A stretch of DNA of 64,000 bases. Origin: Sphingobium sp. AS12. Its GTDB lineage: Bacteria > Pseudomonadota > Alphaproteobacteria > Sphingomonadales > Sphingomonadaceae. The stretch's first letter is position 1; each line of letters begins with the position of its first letter. The notes below the pieces were generated by a model. The model searched no databases. It was not told where the DNA came from and was given only the letters and a program-made list of their open reading frames with translations. The DNA lies in contig NZ_JAHRGM010000076.1 in assembly GCF_019097845.1 (NCBI RefSeq), positions 124,001 through 188,000 on the forward strand, read 5' to 3'. Both the position numbers and the translations under genes were made by a program. Positions 8,838 to 17,788 of the stretch are shown here, piece by piece.

Positions 8838-9986
8838 ATGCGTCCGTTGACCCTGCCTCTGGCTGGCTGGGCCGAGGGGGAGTTGCGGGCGATGGGCATG
8901 CCTGCGGGGCTTTCCGGCGCGATGCTGATGGGTGAACGGGCGGCGCTGAACGGCTTTGCCGTGCCGGGGGTGGTGTCGGCGGGGGGCGGATGCCGCCTAT
9001 ATACGACGCGGGACGGGCATGTTGCGCTGACATTGGCGCGCGATGACGACCGGGCGATGCTGCCTGCGCTGTTTCAGAACGGGGAGCTTGACCCGGATGA
9101 TGATGCGCAGATTGTAACGGCTTTTCGCGCATGTAGTGCCGATGCGCTGGTGGTGCAGGGGCGGATGCTGGGGCTGGCGATCGCGCGCATGGGCGAGGTG
9201 CCGGTGTCGCCGCCCTGTCAGGTGACGGCGGATGGCGCGGCAAAAGTGCGGACGGGGCCGTTGCTGGTCGTTGACCTGTCGGCCTTGTGGGCGGGGCCGC
9301 TGGCCGCGCACCTCATAGGGCTGACCGGCGCGCAGGTGGTGAAGGTGGAGAGCCGCAACCGGCCCGACCGGATGCGCGAGGGCGATCCGGCGCTGTTTGC
9401 GCGGATCAATCAGGACAAGGCCAATGTCGCGCTGGATCTGCGCGATCGGGCGGATCGGGAGGCGTTGATCGCGCTCATCAGGCGTGCCGATGTGGTGATC
9501 GAGGCGGCGCGGCCACGTGCGTTGTGGCAGTTGGGGATCGACGCCGATGCGCTGGTGCGGGCGGTGCCGGGGCTGGTGTGGATGACGATCACCGGTCATG
9601 GCGCGACGGGTGAGGCGGGCGACTGGATCGGCTTTGGCGATGACGCCAGCGTGGCGGGCGGGGTGAGCGATGCGCTGAGCACGGCGAGCGGGACGATCGC
9701 TTTTGGCGGGGATGCCTGCGCCGATCCGCTGACGGGCATCCATGCCGCACGACTGGCGCTGGAGCGGATCCGTAACGGGCGGGCGGCGCGGATGATCCTG
9801 TCGATGAGCGCGATCGTCGCCATGGCGCTGGACAGCGCAAGGCGACGCGACGAGAAGGCGCTGATGACGGATTTGCAGGCATGGGGCGCAGCGCAGGGGC
9901 AGGCTTTTCCCGCTACCGCCGTTCGTCCGGCCGGGCGCGTGGCGGCGATGGGGCAGGACAATGCCATCTGGCTGGCGCGATGCTGA
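8838..9986 (+). CDS. Divergent family III CoA-transferase with reduced N-terminal half
   Basis: A 382-residue protein whose C-terminal part (from ~130) reads LLVVDLSALWAGPLAAHLIGLTGAQVVKVESRNRPDRMREG, a normal CaiB/BaiF N-terminal module with its CoA-binding segment, followed by the GHG region (MTITGHGATGEAGDWIGFGDD) containing a possible catalytic Asp. The first ~125 residues are a poorly conserved partial domain (YTTRDGHVALTLARDDDRAML) like the swivelling lower domain of these enzymes, so the domain order seems permuted. ATG 8838 lies directly after the ligase stop. Its 3' end overlaps the amidohydrolase start by 7 nt. Activity is likely but unproven. Confidence 0.72.
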   Translation: MRPLTLPLAGWAEGELRAMGMPAGLSGAMLMGERAALNGFAVPGVVSAGGGCRLYTTRDGHVALTLARDDDRAMLPALFQNGELDPDDDAQIVTAFRACSADALVVQGRMLGLAIARMGEVPVSPPCQVTADGAAKVRTGPLLVVDLSALWAGPLAAHLIGLTGAQVVKVESRNRPDRMREGDPALFARINQDKANVALDLRDRADREALIALIRRADVVIEAARPRALWQLGIDADALVRAVPGLVWMTITGHGATGEAGDWIGFGDDASVAGGVSDALSTASGTIAFGGDACADPLTGIHAARLALERIRNGRAARMILSMSAIVAMALDSARRRDEKALMTDLQAWGAAQGQAFPATAVRPAGRVAAMGQDNAIWLARC

Positions 9987-11362
9987 TACGGCGGGCCGAG
10001 ATTGATAGGCAGACGCTGGCCGATGTGCGGATCGAAGGCGGGCGGATCGTGGCGGTCGGGCAGCTTGCGCGGGTTGAGGGCGAGCGGGTGATCGACGCGG
10101 CGGGCGGCGCGTTGCTGCCGGGCCTGCATGACCATCATATCCATTGCGCCGCGCTGGCGGTCGCGCGCGTGTCGGTGGCGTGCGGGCCGCCCGATGTGCT
10201 GGATGAGGATGGTCTGGTGGCGGCGCTGGCACGACCCGGTGACGGCTGGCTGCGTGGCATTGGCTATCATGAGAGCGTCGCGGGGATGCTGGATGCGAGG
10301 CGGCTCGACCGCTGGACGGGGACGCGACCGGTGCGGGTACAGCATCGGTCGGGGCGGATGTGGTTCCTGAACAGCGCGGCGATGGCGCTGTTGCAGGGCG
10401 ATGGGCCGGTGCCGCCGGGGCTGGACCGGGCGAGCGGGCAATTGTTCGATGCCGACCCATGGCTGCGCGATCGGCTGGGCAGCGTGCCGCCGGATTTCAC
10501 CGTGATCGGCGCGGAGCTGGCGGCGATGGGGGTGACGGGAGTGACAGATATGTCGCCCGCCAATGACGAGGCGATGGCGGCGCATTTCGCGGCAGAACAT
10601 GGCGCCGGGCGGCTGCCGCAGCGGGTGGTGCTGGCGGGGACGCTGGAGCTGTCCGATGCACCGCCCCTGCCCGGCATCATAATCGGCCCGGCCAAGCTGC
10701 ATCTGCACGAACAGGCGTTGCCCGATCTTGACGATTGCGTGGCTTTCCTGCGCGGCGGGCATGTGCGCGGGCGGGTGGCGGCGATCCATTGCACGACGCA
10801 GACCGAGCTGGTGTTCGTGCTCGCGGCGCTGGACGCGGCAGGGCTGATGCGCGGCGACCGGATCGAACATGCCGGGGTGACGCCCGACACGCTGCTGGCG
10901 GACATGGCAAGGATGGGGCTGCATACGGTCAGCCAGCCCCATTTTATCGCCGAACGCGGTGACCGCTATCTGTCCGATGTCGATGCGCGCGACCGGCACT
11001 TTCTTTATCGGCTGGGCGCGTTCGTGCGGGCGGGCGTGGTGCTGGCGGGGGGGAGCGATGCGCCATTTGGGAGCGCCGATCCCTGGGCGGCGATGCGCGC
11101 GGCGGTGTCCCGGCGCACGGCTGCGGGCGCGCTGGTCGGGGTGGACGAGGCGCTGACGCCGGAGCAGGCGCGCGACCTGTTCCTGGCCGATCCGGTCGAC
11201 CTGTCGCGCATCCGGCAGGTGGCGGTGGGGGCGACGGCAGACCTGTGCCTGCTGGATCGCGGCTGGGGCGAAGCGCGGAACCGGCTGGATGCGGGCGATG
11301 TCAGGCTGACGATGATCGGCGGGTCAATCGTCCATGAGTGCGTCGATCAGGCCCCAGTCTAG
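9980..11362 (+). CDS. Amidohydrolase family 3 (YtcJ-like) metal-dependent hydrolase
   Basis: A 460-residue member of the urease/amidohydrolase superfamily. It has the N-terminal beta-sandwich with LPGLHDHHIHCAAL carrying HxH, LHLHEQALPD, HCTTQTELVF, RIEHAGVTPDTLLADMARMG with a conserved His, and the Asp in AGGSDAPFGSADPW. ATG 9980 overlaps the preceding stop by 7 nt, so it is the last gene of the CoA-transferase/ligase operon. The usual YtcJ length is nearer 540, so this is a compact version. It could open a lactam, amide or lactone ring in the pathway (inference). The 3' end overlaps the convergent crotonase by 39 bp. Confidence 0.85.
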   Translation: MLIRRAEIDRQTLADVRIEGGRIVAVGQLARVEGERVIDAAGGALLPGLHDHHIHCAALAVARVSVACGPPDVLDEDGLVAALARPGDGWLRGIGYHESVAGMLDARRLDRWTGTRPVRVQHRSGRMWFLNSAAMALLQGDGPVPPGLDRASGQLFDADPWLRDRLGSVPPDFTVIGAELAAMGVTGVTDMSPANDEAMAAHFAAEHGAGRLPQRVVLAGTLELSDAPPLPGIIIGPAKLHLHEQALPDLDDCVAFLRGGHVRGRVAAIHCTTQTELVFVLAALDAAGLMRGDRIEHAGVTPDTLLADMARMGLHTVSQPHFIAERGDRYLSDVDARDRHFLYRLGAFVRAGVVLAGGSDAPFGSADPWAAMRAAVSRRTAAGALVGVDEALTPEQARDLFLADPVDLSRIRQVAVGATADLCLLDRGWGEARNRLDAGDVRLTMIGGSIVHECVDQAPV

Positions 11363-12268
11363 CGCGGTGGCGGCGCTGATCCGGCGGCCCGACAGGATCA
11401 TCAGTGCCGCGCGTTGCCGCCCGATCCGGCGCGATACCGATACACAGCCGCCCGCGCCGGGGATGATGCCCATCGCCAGTTCGGGCAGGTGGAACCAGGC
11501 GCTGGGGCTGGCGGTCAGGCGGGTGGCGAAGGCCGCCATCTCCAGCGCGGAGCCGACGCAGGCACCCTGCACATGCACATCGAGCCGGTCGGCGCAGCCT
11601 ATGATCGCATGGGCGGGGAGCGTCACCATGCGGATGGCGTGGGCCGTGGCGGGATCGCGGGTGGTGCCGAATTCGGACAGGTCTGCGCCGACCGAGAAGC
11701 TGCGCCCCGCCCCGCGCAGGCTGATGCGGGCGATGGCGCAGTCCAGTGCCGCCAGATCGAACGCTTCGCGCAGGCCGTCGCGCATGGGGCGATCGATTGC
11801 ATTGTGGGCGTGGGCGCGGTCGAGCGTGACGGTGAGTCGATCGTCGGTGCGGTCCAGCCGGACTTCGCCGGGTGGTGATGCGGGCGCGGGGGTGCGAGAC
11901 GCAAGCCAGCGGGCGTGGCCTTCACTGCCCTGAAGCAGGCCATAAGCGAGCGATTCGGCAACCAACGCGGGTGCGGCGTCCATGTCCTCAATCAGCCGCA
12001 ACAGCTGAACCAGTACGGCGGCGGCCTGAGGCTGGGCAGTGATGGCGGTAACGATCATGGGGAGGGACGCGGGCGCGTCGACCAGCAGATCGACGTCTTT
12101 GGCGCGGGGATGATCGGGGGTGCCGATGCCGATCAACGGACAGTGCGGCAAGTGCCAGGGGGTTGCGTTCTGCACCGCCGCGAGATCGACAATCGCATGG
12201 TCCGCGCCCTCCCCATCCCACGGGATCGTGAGCCGTTGCGGATCGATCGGGGCGGTGGGTGGCGTCAT
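11324..12268 (-). CDS. Enoyl-CoA hydratase/isomerase with an N-terminal extension
   Basis: A 314-residue crotonase-family protein. Residues ~130-314 carry the fold: AHAHNAIDRPMRDGL, the oxyanion-hole stretch RGAGRSFSVGADLSEF, GACVGSALEMAAF and PELAMGIIPGAGGCVSVSRRIGR. The two catalytic Glu of hydratases align with the E of LEMAAF and of PELAMG, so hydratase chemistry is possible. The first ~130 residues (PHCPLIGIGTPDHPRAKDVDLLVDAP) are not crotonase and look like a second, incomplete crotonase-type domain. The gene overlaps the amidohydrolase tail by 39 bp and is divergent from the AMP-ligase at 12398. It probably handles an unsaturated CoA ester of the same pathway. Confidence 0.82.
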   Translation of the reverse strand: MTPPTAPIDPQRLTIPWDGEGADHAIVDLAAVQNATPWHLPHCPLIGIGTPDHPRAKDVDLLVDAPASLPMIVTAITAQPQAAAVLVQLLRLIEDMDAAPALVAESLAYGLLQGSEGHARWLASRTPAPASPPGEVRLDRTDDRLTVTLDRAHAHNAIDRPMRDGLREAFDLAALDCAIARISLRGAGRSFSVGADLSEFGTTRDPATAHAIRMVTLPAHAIIGCADRLDVHVQGACVGSALEMAAFATRLTASPSAWFHLPELAMGIIPGAGGCVSVSRRIGRQRAALMILSGRRISAATALDWGLIDALMDD

Positions 12269-12397
12269 TGGCGGCAGGCTAGGACCCCACGCCGATGTCG
12301 CAAACCATCATGTTCCATTCATCGCCATGGCGTTGCGCAGAATGGTTGGCGGCGGCCCCTGCCCTGCCCCACTATCGGGCGTGTCAGGGAGACAGGC

Positions 12398-13906
12398 ATG
12401 AGTTTGCAGCAACGCAGCGCCGACGCCTTGCAGCGTGACCCGGCGCTGCCGGCGATCGAATTTGAAGGGCAGTGGCATGACTGGGGTGCGGTGCGCCAGG
12501 TTGCCGATGTCGTGCAGGCGGCGCTGGCCGCGAGCGGGATCGGCCCGGATGCACCGGTTGCCTTCGTGCCGCGCAACCGGCCTGCGGCACTCGCCGCGCT
12601 GCTGGGGATGATGGCGCAGGGGCGCACGATCCGCATGATCTATGCCTTCCAGTCGGCAGGCGGGATCGCCCGCGATGTCGTGCGGACGGGCGGGTCAGCG
12701 CTGATCGCCTTTGCCGACGACCTGGGCAACGAGGTCATGGCTGCTGCGCGGGGCGAGGGCGTGGCTGTGATCGCGCTGGAGGGCATGGCGGCGATTCTGC
12801 GCAGCCCGGCGACGGGATCGGCCTGTGAGCGGAGCGGGCCTGACCAGCCGCAGATCGAGATATTGACCAGCGGCACCACCGGCCCGCCCAAGCCCTTTGC
12901 CGTGTCCTATGCCCTGATGGAACAGCATTTTCTGGGGTCACCGCTGACCCAAAGGCAGGGCGAGGATATCCTGTCTGCGCCGCCATTCCTGCTCTATTTT
13001 CCGATCGGCAATATTTCTGGCCTCTATTCCACCCTGCCGATGCTGATCCGGGGGCAGCGGATGCTGCTGCTGGAGCGGTTCACCCTCGCCGCCTGGCACG
13101 ACCATGTACTGCGCTATCGCCCGGCCCATGCCGGATTGCCACCCAGTAGCGTGCGCGGGGTGCTGGATGCTGATATTCCCGTCGCCGATCTGGCGTCGAT
13201 CAAGGCGATCGGCTGCGGCGCGGCTCCGCTCGACCCCGGTGTGCAGCAGGCGTTCGAGGCGCATTATGGCATTCCCATCCTGCTATCCTATGGTGCCACC
13301 GAATTTGCCGGGCCGGTCGCGATGATGACGGCGGAACTGCACGCAACATGGGGCAGCACCAAGCGCGGCACAGTTGGCCGGGCGATGGCGGGGGCGCAGC
13401 TGCGTATCGTGGATGCCGATAGTGGCGCGCCCTTGCCGACCGATATGCCCGGTTTGCTGGAGGTCATATCGCCGCGGATCGGCCCCGACTGGATTCGCAC
13501 GTCGGACATGGCGCGGATCGACGCGGACGATTTCCTGTTCCTGCTGGGCCGGGCGGATGGGGCAATCATTCGGGGCGGGTTTAAACTGTTGCCCGAGTCG
13601 ATCGAACAGGCGCTGATGCTGCACCCCGCGGTGGCCGAAGCGGCGGTCATCGGCGTGCCCGACGCACGGCTGGGGCAGGTTCCGGCGGCTGCGATCCGGC
13701 TGTCGCCAGCGGCTCCCTCGGTCGATGCCGACACGCTGGCGGCGCATGTCCGTGCCCATCTGCTGGCCACGCATGTCCCGGCGAAATGGCTGTTTTGTGC
13801 CGATTTCCCGCGCACGCCGTCGCTCAAGACTGATCGCCTGGCGCTTCGCTGCCTGTTTGATGAATCCGACAATGAGTTGGACAATGCCGCGATCGGCGCC
13901 ACATAA
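12398..13906 (+). CDS. AMP-dependent synthetase/ligase
   Basis: A 502-residue ANL enzyme distinct from the one at 7328. Motifs are ILTSGTTGPPKPF (P-loop), LSYGATEFAG (an A5-type motif with Glu), DWIRTSDMARID, GRADGAIIRGGFKL and a C-terminal Lys in TPSLKTDRLALR. The YGATE and RGGFK variants recall small-acid or aromatic CoA ligases. AGGGAGA precedes ATG 12398 at good spacing; the frame extends upstream across the divergent crotonase gene, but that part has no ligase features. It is followed by iclR after 77 bp with a strong promoter candidate, so it may be a separate unit. Confidence 0.86.
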   Translation: MSLQQRSADALQRDPALPAIEFEGQWHDWGAVRQVADVVQAALAASGIGPDAPVAFVPRNRPAALAALLGMMAQGRTIRMIYAFQSAGGIARDVVRTGGSALIAFADDLGNEVMAAARGEGVAVIALEGMAAILRSPATGSACERSGPDQPQIEILTSGTTGPPKPFAVSYALMEQHFLGSPLTQRQGEDILSAPPFLLYFPIGNISGLYSTLPMLIRGQRMLLLERFTLAAWHDHVLRYRPAHAGLPPSSVRGVLDADIPVADLASIKAIGCGAAPLDPGVQQAFEAHYGIPILLSYGATEFAGPVAMMTAELHATWGSTKRGTVGRAMAGAQLRIVDADSGAPLPTDMPGLLEVISPRIGPDWIRTSDMARIDADDFLFLLGRADGAIIRGGFKLLPESIEQALMLHPAVAEAAVIGVPDARLGQVPAAAIRLSPAAPSVDADTLAAHVRAHLLATHVPAKWLFCADFPRTPSLKTDRLALRCLFDESDNELDNAAIGAT

Positions 13907-13927
13907 ACGAGAGCATCTCATTTTTAA

Positions 13928-13964
13928 TTGACAGGCCCGCCGCGTTAGTGAACACTACTGTTCA
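13928..13964 (+). promoter_or_regulatory. Promoter and palindromic operator upstream of iclR
   Basis: TTGACA (13928-13933) and a weak -10 AACACT (13951-13956) are separated by 17 nt. The perfect dyad TGAACA-CTAC-TGTTCA (13949-13964) covers the -10. A strong -35 with an operator on the -10 is typical of IclR autoregulation. The GGAGGAGAGG ribosome-binding site follows directly before ATG 13984. Confidence 0.55.
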
Positions 13965-13983
13965 TAAACCGGAGGAGAGGACC

Positions 13984-14811
13984 ATGGCTCAAGTCGAGTC
14001 CAACAAGGCTAAGATCGCCAAGCGCGTCATCGAAGTGCTCGAATTCTTCGATGAGGATCACCCCCAGGCTACCGTCATGGACATTGTCCGCCGGTTCGAC
14101 CGTCCCCAGTCCAGCACGTCTGAACTGCTGTCGAGCCTTGTGGACCTTGGCCTGCTGCACAAGGATCCCTGTTCGCGTTCCTATTCACCCACCCCGCGCG
14201 CCGCGATGCTGGGGGCTGCCGTTCAGCCCAAGCTGGTGCGTGATGGCGCGCTCACGGGCCTGATTGACCGGTTGTCGGCGCAGACGGGCCTGGGCGTGGC
14301 CGTGTTCGGCATGGTCGGGCTGAAGGCGCAGGTATTCAATTGGCGCGTTGGCAAGCGGACCTTCCGCACGGCCGGTGCCGCCGGTTTCTGCGGTGGCCAG
14401 CAGGATCATCTGTCCGATAGCGCCGCTGGCTGGCTGTTGCTGTCGACCATCGCCCAGCCGCGTCGCGACGGCATGATCCGTCGCCTCAACGCCGAAGCGA
14501 GTGCCGATCGCAAATTCCTGCCCACCGAAATGGCGGCGCAGGTCCAGGCGTGCCGCGATCATGGCTTTGCCAGTGGCAAGGCCGGCTTTGGATCGATCGC
14601 CGACGTCACCGCCGTGCTGTTGCCCAACATGCCCGACGGACAGCCTCTGGCCATCGGCTTTGTCTATGAGCCGTCGGACCAGATCGATGCCGACAGCCTG
14701 CTGCGTACCTTGAACGAGGCCGTCCGTCGCTGCGTCGAGGAGCCGGCCCCCGCGCCGGTATCCCCGCTGTTCGATGCCAGCCGCCAGACGATGGAGATGA
14801 AGCATGGCTGA
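13984..14811 (+). CDS. IclR-family transcriptional regulator
   Basis: A 275-residue regulator. Residues ~10-70 form the winged helix (AKRVIEVLEFFDEDHPQATVMDIVRRFDRPQSSTSELLSSLVDLGLLHKD, shown here in part) typical of IclR N-termini. The rest is a GAF-like effector domain, and the segment VFNWRVGKRTFRTAGAAGF suggests an aromatic or acyl-CoA ligand pocket. GGAGGAGAGG lies before ATG 13984. The stop overlaps the following amidohydrolase by 8 nt (ATGGCTGA), so regulator and enzyme are translationally coupled and the enzyme substrate may be the inducer. The conserved Arg/Asp set of classical IclR ligands was not checked. Confidence 0.85.
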   Translation: MAQVESNKAKIAKRVIEVLEFFDEDHPQATVMDIVRRFDRPQSSTSELLSSLVDLGLLHKDPCSRSYSPTPRAAMLGAAVQPKLVRDGALTGLIDRLSAQTGLGVAVFGMVGLKAQVFNWRVGKRTFRTAGAAGFCGGQQDHLSDSAAGWLLLSTIAQPRRDGMIRRLNAEASADRKFLPTEMAAQVQACRDHGFASGKAGFGSIADVTAVLLPNMPDGQPLAIGFVYEPSDQIDADSLLRTLNEAVRRCVEEPAPAPVSPLFDASRQTMEMKHG

Positions 14812-16096
14812 TGTGAAGGACGCCAATGTAAAGGATGGGGCCGACGAGGAACTGGCCGCATCCGCGCGCAAATATTGGTCGGCCGAAGGCTATACCGAAG
14901 GCGGCGTCATCCGTGAGGTCGATTATGCATCCCAGTCCGGCGGATTGGACCCGTCGCTGGCGGGCATCAAGATCGTCGATACTGACACCCACATTACCGA
15001 AGCGCCCGACCTGTTCACGTCGCGCGCACCGGCCAAATACAAGTCCAAGGTTCCCTATGTGAAGCTGGACGCCGATGGTGTGGAACGCTGGTATGTCGGT
15101 GACCGCAATTTCGGGTCGATGGGTGGCAATGTCATCCGCGCCGACAATAACAAGCTGCTGGGGCGGCTGGCCTTCCCCAAGCTGGAGCAGGCGCATCCGG
15201 GCGGTCATCTGATCAAGGAACGGTTGCAGGCGATGGACGATATGGGCGTCTATGCCCAGATCGGTTTCCAGAATTCGGGCGTAACCCAGGCCGGGTCGCT
15301 GATGTCGCTGGGCGATCCCGATCTCGCACTCGCCATCGTCCAGATGTATAATGACGCATCGGCCGAATATCAGCAGGTGTCGGGCAACCGCATCTTCAAC
15401 ATGGGGCATCTGCCCTTCTGGGACCAGAAGGCGCTGGAGACCGAAGCGCGCCGTTGTTACGACATGGGCCTCAAGGGCTTCGTCCTGCCCGATACACCGG
15501 AACGTGTCGGCGTGCCGAGCTTCCTGCACGATTATTGGACGCCGTTCCTGGAGATGTGCGAAGCGACGGGCATGCCGCTCAACTTCCACCTCAATTCAGC
15601 GGTCGATCCCAATACGCTGACCTGGGAAGGCTTTGGCTTTGAACAGACGCTGTCGGTGGTGGCAACGATGTTCTCGATCGGCAATGCCGCGACGCTGGGC
15701 AACTGGATGGTGTCGGGACGGCTCGACCGTCATCCGAAGCTGAAGATCGGCCTCATCGAAAGCGGCATGGGCTGGCTGCCCTTCGCGATCGAAGCGCTGG
15801 AGCATCAGTTCAACGAGATGCTGCCGACCAAGAAAGGCCTGCTCAACAAGCGGCCATGGGAATATTTCCGCGACCATTTCTGGGTCACCTTCTGGTTCGA
15901 GAAGGTCGGTCCCAAGCTGCTGCTGGAAACAATCGGCGTCGACAAGGTGATGTTCGAGACCGATTTCCCGCATCCCACCTCGCTCTATCCCGGCGTACAG
16001 GCACATCTCGTCGATGTGCTGGGCGGCTATGATTATGCGGTGAAGAAGAAGGTGCTGCAGGACAACGCAACCACCATGTACAACCTGCCCTTCTGA
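14804..16096 (+). CDS. Amidohydrolase-2 family protein (ACMSD-like hydrolase/decarboxylase)
   Basis: A 430-residue TIM-barrel enzyme of PF04909. The N-terminal metal motif is DTDTHITEAPDLF, where D-x-H replaces HxH as is normal for many members. Then come MNFHLN-type His (PLNFHLNSAVDP), the ESGMGWLPF strand and the C-terminal FETDFPHPTSLYP with the metal Asp. The family includes ACMSD-type decarboxylases and C-C hydrolases; relatives with this long N-terminus are common in sphingomonad aromatic and steroid clusters. It overlaps iclR by 8 nt and is followed by a strong terminator. The reaction is not predictable beyond hydrolase/decarboxylase. Confidence 0.85.
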   Translation: MADVKDANVKDGADEELAASARKYWSAEGYTEGGVIREVDYASQSGGLDPSLAGIKIVDTDTHITEAPDLFTSRAPAKYKSKVPYVKLDADGVERWYVGDRNFGSMGGNVIRADNNKLLGRLAFPKLEQAHPGGHLIKERLQAMDDMGVYAQIGFQNSGVTQAGSLMSLGDPDLALAIVQMYNDASAEYQQVSGNRIFNMGHLPFWDQKALETEARRCYDMGLKGFVLPDTPERVGVPSFLHDYWTPFLEMCEATGMPLNFHLNSAVDPNTLTWEGFGFEQTLSVVATMFSIGNAATLGNWMVSGRLDRHPKLKIGLIESGMGWLPFAIEALEHQFNEMLPTKKGLLNKRPWEYFRDHFWVTFWFEKVGPKLLLETIGVDKVMFETDFPHPTSLYPGVQAHLVDVLGGYDYAVKKKVLQDNATTMYNLPF

Positions 16097-16112
16097 TCAG
16101 GGGCAAGACCGA

Positions 16113-16149
16113 GGCGCTCTGACCCTCTCCACAGAGCGCCCCGCTTTTT
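16113..16149 (+). terminator. Rho-independent terminator of the iclR/amidohydrolase unit
   Basis: A perfect 9-bp stem GGCGCTCTG (16113-16121) / CAGAGCGCC (16132-16140) with a 10-nt loop is followed by CCGC and TTTTT. It lies about 17 nt after the stop codon. Confidence 0.85.
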
Positions 16150-16165
16150 GTTGCGCCGTGCCCGA

Positions 16166-16513
16166 TCAGGCGCGGGCGGCGGTGATGATCACTTCCACCT
16201 TATAGTCAGGTGTCGCCAGCTTCGCTTCGCCCGTGGCGCGGGTGGGGGCCGCAACGTCAGCGATCCAGGCATCCCAGACCGCATTCATTTCCGCAAAATC
16301 GGCCATGTCGGCCAGCCAGATGGTGGCGCGCAGGATATGCGCCTTGCTGCTGCCTGCCAGTGCGAGCAGCCGGTCGATTTCTTCGAGCGCAGCCTTGGTC
16401 TGGTTGGTCACGCTTTCGCCGGGCGCGCCGATCTGGCCGGCCAGATAGACGGTGTCGCCATGGATGACGGCTTCGCTCATGCGCGGGCCAGTGTCGATGC
16501 GGGTAATGGTCAT
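16166..16513 (-). CDS. RidA-family enamine/imine deaminase
   Basis: A 115-residue Rid protein that hydrolyses reactive 2-aminoacrylate-type enamines/imines to ketoacids in the cytosol. The order GDTVYLAGQIGAP, ALEEIDRLLALAGSSKAHILRATIWLADM, PTRATGEAKLATPDYKVEVIITA matches the family, with a conserved Arg in PTRATGEAKL; the substitution of the usual PARxxVE suggests a subfamily other than archetypal RidA. AAGGAG precedes ATG 16513 at 7 nt. It is the last gene of the alr-dadA-ridA unit, where it would clear the imine formed by D-amino acid dehydrogenation. Confidence 0.88.
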   Translation of the reverse strand: MTITRIDTGPRMSEAVIHGDTVYLAGQIGAPGESVTNQTKAALEEIDRLLALAGSSKAHILRATIWLADMADFAEMNAVWDAWIADVAAPTRATGEAKLATPDYKVEVIITAARA

Positions 16514-16531
16514 GCTATTTCTCCTTGAAAA

Positions 16532-17788
16532 TCAACGCTGGTAGCGTGCCAACGCCAGATCGGCGGTTTCGATGGCGGGGGCATGGCCGCCGATCAGGTC
16601 GGCGATCACCTGCCCCGATCCGCAGGCCATGGTCCAGCCCAGCGTGCCATGGCCCGTATTGAGGAACAGATTGTCGATCGGCGTCGCGCCGACGACCGGG
16701 GTGGAATCCGGCGTCATCGGCCGCAGCCCGCTCCAGAATATGGCTTTGGTCAGATCCCCTGCGCCGGGAAACAGCGTGCCGACACTATGGTCGAGCGTGT
16801 CGCGGCGCGCCTGTGGCAGGTCATTGGTGTAGCCCGATAGTTCAGCCATGCCGCCGACCCGGATGCGGTCGCCCAGTCGGGTGATCGCAACCTTGTAGCT
16901 TTCATCGAGCAGGGTCGAGACCGGGGCGGCTTCCGGCTGAACGATAGGGACGGTGATCGAATAGCCCTTCACCGGATAGACGGGCAGGCGCAGGCCAAGC
17001 GGGGCGAGCAGCAAAGGCGAGAAGCTGCCCATGGCGACAAGGTAGGCGTCGCCGGTGACCGGGCCATCGTCGGTGACGACATGGGCGATGCGTCCGGCTT
17101 CGCGCGCCAGTCCGTTGATGGTGCGGCCCATCAGAAACTGGACACCGCGCGCCTTGGCCATCGCCGCCAGCGCGTTGGTGAATTTGAAACAGTCGCCCGT
17201 CTCGTCATTGGGGAGGCGCAGACCACCCGCGATCGGCGAGGCGCTGGCAGCCAGGCCCGGTTCGGCGGCGATGCATCCGGCGCGGTCCAGCACCTCGAAC
17301 GGGACATTGTCAGCGCGCAGCACCTCAATATCCTTGGCGATGCCGTCGAGTTGCTTCTGTTCGCGGAACAGTTGCAGCGTACCCTGGCTGCGCTCGTCAT
17401 AGCTGATGCCGGTGGCGGCGCGGAGCGCAATCAGCTGGTCGCGGCTATATTCGGCCAGCCGCACCATCCGCCCTTTGTTGATGCGATAGTCAGTCGCGTT
17501 GCAGTTGCCGAGCATGGCGATCATCCAGCGCAGCATCGCCATATCGACATTTGGGCGCAGGATCAGGGGGGCGTGCTGCATGAACAGCCAGCGAAGTGCC
17601 TTGGCCGGGATGCCGGGCGCGGCCCAGGGGGAGGCATAGCCGGGCGAGATTTCCCCGGCATTGGCGAAGCTGGTTTCCAGCGCCACGCCGGTCTGGCGGT
17701 CGATCAGCACGACTTCATGCCCTGCCTGCGAGAGATACCAGGCGGAGGTGACGCCGATGACCCCGCCGCCCAAGATGACGACCTTCAT
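16532..17788 (-). CDS. dadA: D-amino acid dehydrogenase
   Basis: A 418-residue FAD-dependent oxidoreductase converting D-alanine (and other D-amino acids) to 2-oxoacid and ammonia, passing electrons to the quinone pool at the inner membrane. The N-terminal [30 protein letters not shown] is the ADP-binding fold with DadA-like spacing. [22 protein letters not shown] and the C-terminal [16 protein letters not shown] are DadA hallmarks. Length is normal. It overlaps the alr gene by 4 nt (ATGA), and the Lrp-type regulator is divergent upstream, the same genes as the enterobacterial dad locus. Confidence 0.93.
   Translation of the reverse strand: MKVVILGGGVIGVTSAWYLSQAGHEVVLIDRQTGVALETSFANAGEISPGYASPWAAPGIPAKALRWLFMQHAPLILRPNVDMAMLRWMIAMLGNCNATDYRINKGRMVRLAEYSRDQLIALRAATGISYDERSQGTLQLFREQKQLDGIAKDIEVLRADNVPFEVLDRAGCIAAEPGLAASASPIAGGLRLPNDETGDCFKFTNALAAMAKARGVQFLMGRTINGLAREAGRIAHVVTDDGPVTGDAYLVAMGSFSPLLLAPLGLRLPVYPVKGYSITVPIVQPEAAPVSTLLDESYKVAITRLGDRIRVGGMAELSGYTNDLPQARRDTLDHSVGTLFPGAGDLTKAIFWSGLRPMTPDSTPVVGATPIDNLFLNTGHGTLGWTMACGSGQVIADLIGGHAPAIETADLALARYQR

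Noticed and set aside
11915..12397. Upstream 161-codon extension of the AMP-ligase frame
   Set aside because: It reads through the divergent crotonase gene; ligase features and a ribosome-binding site begin at 12398.
14804..16096. Absence of a normal HxH metal motif (DTDTH) in the amidohydrolase as a sign of a dead enzyme
   Set aside because: D-x-H at this place is usual in many amidohydrolase-2 members; other metal ligands are present.
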